5,219 nucleotides of DNA. Source: Nanosynbacter sp. (GTDB lineage Bacteria > Patescibacteriota > Saccharimonadia > Saccharimonadales > Saccharimonadaceae). Made by a program: the position numbers and the translations under genes. The notes below the pieces were generated by a model that searched no databases, was not told the origin of the DNA, and saw nothing but the letters and a program-made list of their open reading frames with translations. The stretch covers positions 1 through 5,219 of the forward strand of contig JARKOR010000130.1 in NCBI GenBank assembly GCA_029975625.1. Direction: 5' to 3'. Shown in pieces: positions 4,162 to 5,219 of this stretch (positions are counted from its first letter, which is position 1; each line of letters starts with the position of its first letter).

Positions 4162-4202
4162 CACCGCATCAACAAAGTTCATTTGTAAAAATGGAGATAA
4201 TT

Positions 4203-4424
4203 ATGATTGCACATCACTTCGGAACTGATGAAATACCACGTCAGTGTGTGACTCCTGGCGATTATGTTCTTCATGAAGGCCGGACATATATTGCCTCGGC
4301 AAACAATATTAAAAAGCGAAAACTATATATTCGTAACCTGACCACAAAAACATGCATTACTGACCGCATGATTAAAGTCTTCCTCGGTCGTGATGGTTTA
4401 CCTGTAAAGGCGGAGTCATGGTGA
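4203..4424 (+). CDS. kilR: KilR, Rac division-inhibitor (killing) protein
   Basis: A 73-residue protein matching Rac KilR in full (starts [15 protein letters not shown], ends GLPVKAESW). KilR blocks cell division by acting on FtsZ, giving loss of rod shape and filamentation when the prophage is induced. The basic middle region (KKRKLYIRN, about residues 38-46) and the [11 protein letters not shown] segment are typical of this kil family. ATG 4203 is preferred over the upstream in-frame ATG 4191 because GGAG (4193-4196) sits six bases before it and lies inside the longer reading. The TGA overlaps the ydaE start (TGATG), implying coupled translation. Expression should depend on PL and on passing the terminator at 3980-4027. 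The frame is intact, so derepression of this prophage could still arrest division. Confidence 0.93.
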   Translation: MIAHHFGTDEIPRQCVTPGDYVLHEGRTYIASANNIKKRKLYIRNLTTKTCITDRMIKVFLGRDGLPVKAESW

Positions 4425-4594
4425 TGACTAAGAAAATAAAATGTGCTTACCACCTTTGCAAAAAAGACGTTGAAGAAAGCAAAGCTATTGAAAGAATGCT
4501 TCACTTCATGCACGGGATTTTATCAAAAGACGAACCGAGAAAATATTGCAGTGAAGCTTGTGCCGAAAAAGACCAGATGGCACATGAACTTTAA
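4424..4594 (+). CDS. ydaE: YdaE, small zinc-binding Rac protein
   Basis: A 56-residue protein matching Rac YdaE (starts [15 protein letters not shown], ends DQMAHEL). Two cysteine pairs, C7/C12 (CAYHLC) and C42/C46 (CSEAC), form a four-cysteine zinc-finger arrangement separated by a helical linker. Zinc binding has been attributed to this protein. The cellular role is unknown, and binding of nucleic acid or a host protein would be typical. ATG 4424 shares one base with the kilR stop, and an in-frame GTG directly before it could add one residue. No independent ribosome binding site is clear, so translation is probably coupled to kilR. It is followed by a 74-base gap before racC. Confidence 0.88.
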   Translation: MTKKIKCAYHLCKKDVEESKAIERMLHFMHGILSKDEPRKYCSEACAEKDQMAHEL

Positions 4595-4648
4595 TTAATT
4601 GACTATTCGAAACTGAATTTATGCCAGAAATGGCAGGTATTCGCTCAA

Positions 4649-4660
4649 CCTTAATTAAGG
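4649..4660 (+). repeat. 12-base palindrome overlapping the racC ribosome binding site
   Basis: CCTTAATTAAGG is perfectly self-complementary and includes the first four bases of AAGGAG. A second TTAATTAA lies at 4591-4598 over the ydaE stop. Between them TGCCA-GAAA-TGGCA (4622-4635) forms a 5 bp stem with a GAAA tetraloop. The significance is uncertain. Confidence 0.4.
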
Positions 4661-4668
4661 AGAAAAAC

Positions 4669-4944
4669 ATGATTACCAATTATGAAGCCACTGTTGTAAC
4701 TACCGATGACATTGTTCACGAGGTGAATCTGGAAGGAAAGCGCATTGGCTACGTAATTAAAACAGAAAATAAAGAAACCCCATTCACTGTGTTTGATATC
4801 GATGGTCCATCAGGCAACGTAAAAACACTTGATGAAGGTGTCAAAAAAATGTGCCTGGTGCATATCGGAAAGAATCTGCCCGCAGAAAAAAAAGCCGAAT
4901 TTCTGGCAACTCTAATTGCAATGAAATTAAAAGGTGAAATCTGA
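4669..4944 (+). CDS. racC: RacC, Rac prophage protein of unknown function
   Basis: A 91-residue protein matching Rac RacC (starts MITNYEATVVTTDDIVHEV, ends LIAMKLKGEI). The function is not established. The N-terminal half looks like a beta-rich domain (EATVV, EVNLEGKRIGYVI, PFTVFDID) and the C-terminal part is helical (KKAEFLATLIAMKL). Its constant position just before recE in Rac suggests a link to the RecET recombination module, but that is inference. ATG 4669 is chosen because AAGGAG (4657-4662) lies six bases upstream. An in-frame ATG at 4621 would add 16 residues that swallow this site. The ribosome binding site lies partly inside the perfect palindrome CCTTAATTAAGG (4649-4660). A strong perfect hairpin follows the stop, before recE. 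Confidence 0.9.
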   Translation: MITNYEATVVTTDDIVHEVNLEGKRIGYVIKTENKETPFTVFDIDGPSGNVKTLDEGVKKMCLVHIGKNLPAEKKAEFLATLIAMKLKGEI

Positions 4945-4949
4945 AAGAA

Positions 4950-4974
4950 ATAGCCTGCGTATGGCGCAGGCTAT
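4950..4974 (+). repeat. Perfect 10 bp hairpin between racC and recE
   Basis: ATAGCCTGCG (4950-4959) pairs perfectly with CGCAGGCTAT (4965-4974) over the 5-base loop TATGG. No T-run follows on the plus strand, so it is not a standard terminator in the operon direction. On the minus strand the stem is followed by TTCTTTC, also a poor tail. It could protect or mark an RNA end between racC and recE, or reduce read-through. Confidence 0.6.
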
Positions 4975-5045
4975 GAACAGTGTGTATCCGGCAAGATCAT
5001 TCACTGAACAAAACGAATTTTAATCTGAGTTGAGGTTAAAAAACA

Positions 5046-5081
5046 ATGAGCACAAAACCACTCTTCCTGTTACGGAAAGCG
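5046..5081 (+). pseudogene. recE: recE 5' fragment (exonuclease VIII), interrupted by IS1
   Basis: ATG 5046 begins MSTKPLFLLRKA, the start of Rac RecE. GAGG (5032-5035) lies ten bases upstream. After codon 12 the sequence becomes the right end of IS1 (from 5082). Reading on gives a 38-residue nonsense peptide that stops at TGA 5160-5162. RecE is a large protein (866 residues in K-12) whose 5'-3' exonuclease domain is in the C-terminal third and which works with RecT in single-strand annealing recombination. The insertion removes normal translation of RecE and is likely polar on recT and ralR downstream. A C-terminal fragment could still be made from an internal start or an IS-borne promoter. 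The remainder of recE presumably continues beyond the IS, outside this window. Confidence 0.9.
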
Positions 5082-5219
5082 GGTAATGACTCCAACTTAT
5101 TGATAGTGTTTTATGTTCAGATAATGCCCGATGACTTTGTCATGCAGCTCCACCGATTTTGAGAACGACAGCGACTTCCGTCCCAGCCGTGCCAGGTGCT
5201 GCCTCAGATTCAGGTTATG
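5082..5219 (-). mobile_element. IS1 (right end, partial)
   Basis: From 5082 the sequence reads GGTAATGACTCCAACTTATT, the right inverted repeat of IS1, and continues as IS1 to the end of the window (138 of about 768 bases). The transposase genes therefore lie on the minus strand. IS1 makes 8-9 base target duplications, so the flanking CGGAAAGCG (5073-5081) should recur beyond the left end of the element, outside this window. Confidence 0.95.
5097..5219 (-). CDS. insB: IS1 transposase InsB, C-terminal end (partial)
   Basis: Reading leftward from 5219, forty codons and a TAA (5099-5097) encode the C-terminal end of IS1 Ins[16 protein letters not shown], then [19 protein letters not shown]. InsB is made as the InsA-B' transposase by a -1 frameshift in IS1 and carries the DDE catalytic domain. 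Only the tail is visible here, including the histidine/arginine-rich end of that domain. The 15 bases between the stop and the IS end are the inverted repeat. No mutation is seen in this portion, so the element may be active. Confidence 0.93.

Larger units (their letters stand above)
3885..4202. other. Gene-free region between sieB and kilR
   Basis: No convincing protein gene lies here. The region holds the DicF-like RNA/terminator (about 3963-4027), a small hairpin GGAG-TGCGC-CTCC (3933-3945), and a kilR leader hairpin CCTGG-AGGCA-CCAGG (4147-4161). Open frames on either strand are short and have no recognisable product. The same arrangement, a structured RNA stretch before kil-type genes, is typical of lambdoid PL operons. 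Confidence 0.7.

Noticed and set aside
4191..4202. Upstream in-frame start for kilR
   Set aside because: It would place the GGAG ribosome binding site inside the coding region; ATG 4203 gives the known 73-residue KilR.
4271..4513. Minus-strand open frame opposite kilR and ydaE
   Set aside because: It is a shadow of two well-recognised genes on the plus strand.
4621..4668. Upstream in-frame start for racC giving 107 residues
   Set aside because: The AAGGAG site is placed for ATG 4669, and the 91-residue product matches RacC.
1..5219. CRISPR array, tRNA or rRNA genes, attachment site
   Set aside because: I saw no spaced direct repeats, cloverleaf-like sequences, rRNA segments or integrase/attachment region in the window.

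Overview
This window is part of a Rac-type lambdoid prophage from Escherichia coli or Shigella, in reverse orientation to the usual Rac map. The identification rests on recognising several Rac proteins by sequence and by exact length: RacR (158 aa), YdaT (140 aa), YdaG (44 aa), YdaF (51 aa), SieB (162 aa), KilR (73 aa), YdaE (56 aa), RacC (91 aa) and the start of RecE. Their order is also that of Rac. An IS1 end at the right edge fits Shigella or an IS-rich E. coli, but the sequence alone does not settle the species.

Layout. At 1-2067, reading leftward on the minus strand, are the rightward-operon (PR) genes: ydaS (broken), ydaT, a short fused gene (YdaU start joined to a DUF1367 tail), a YbcO-like DUF1364 putative nuclease, and a DUF1133 protein running off the left edge. 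The last three are packed with 1-4 base overlaps. At 2068-2190 is the divergent control region, with PR and three operator-like repeats. racR (the repressor) follows at 2191-2667. At 2746-2806 is a second set of operator repeats around a strong promoter (PL) that mirrors PR. Its transcript begins with a long structured leader and then covers ydaG, ydaF, the antisense strand of sieB, a DicF-like RNA/terminator, kilR, ydaE, racC and recE. sieB alone opposes this transcript.

How it works together. RacR between two operator clusters is the equivalent of lambda CI between OL and OR. It should silence both the ydaS/ydaT lytic side and the kilR/recE side. No N-like antiterminator gene is visible between PL and its genes, although a good terminator (3980-4027) stands in front of kilR. 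The structured PL leader is therefore a candidate cis-acting antitermination RNA.

This copy is decaying, or has been remodelled, in three visible places. There is a TGA at codon 60 of ydaS. A deletion joins the first 15 codons of ydaU to the 3' part of a DUF1367 gene, apparently removing the rest of ydaU and the replication genes normally behind it. An IS1 has entered recE right after codon 12. The repressor, ydaT, sieB and kilR remain open.
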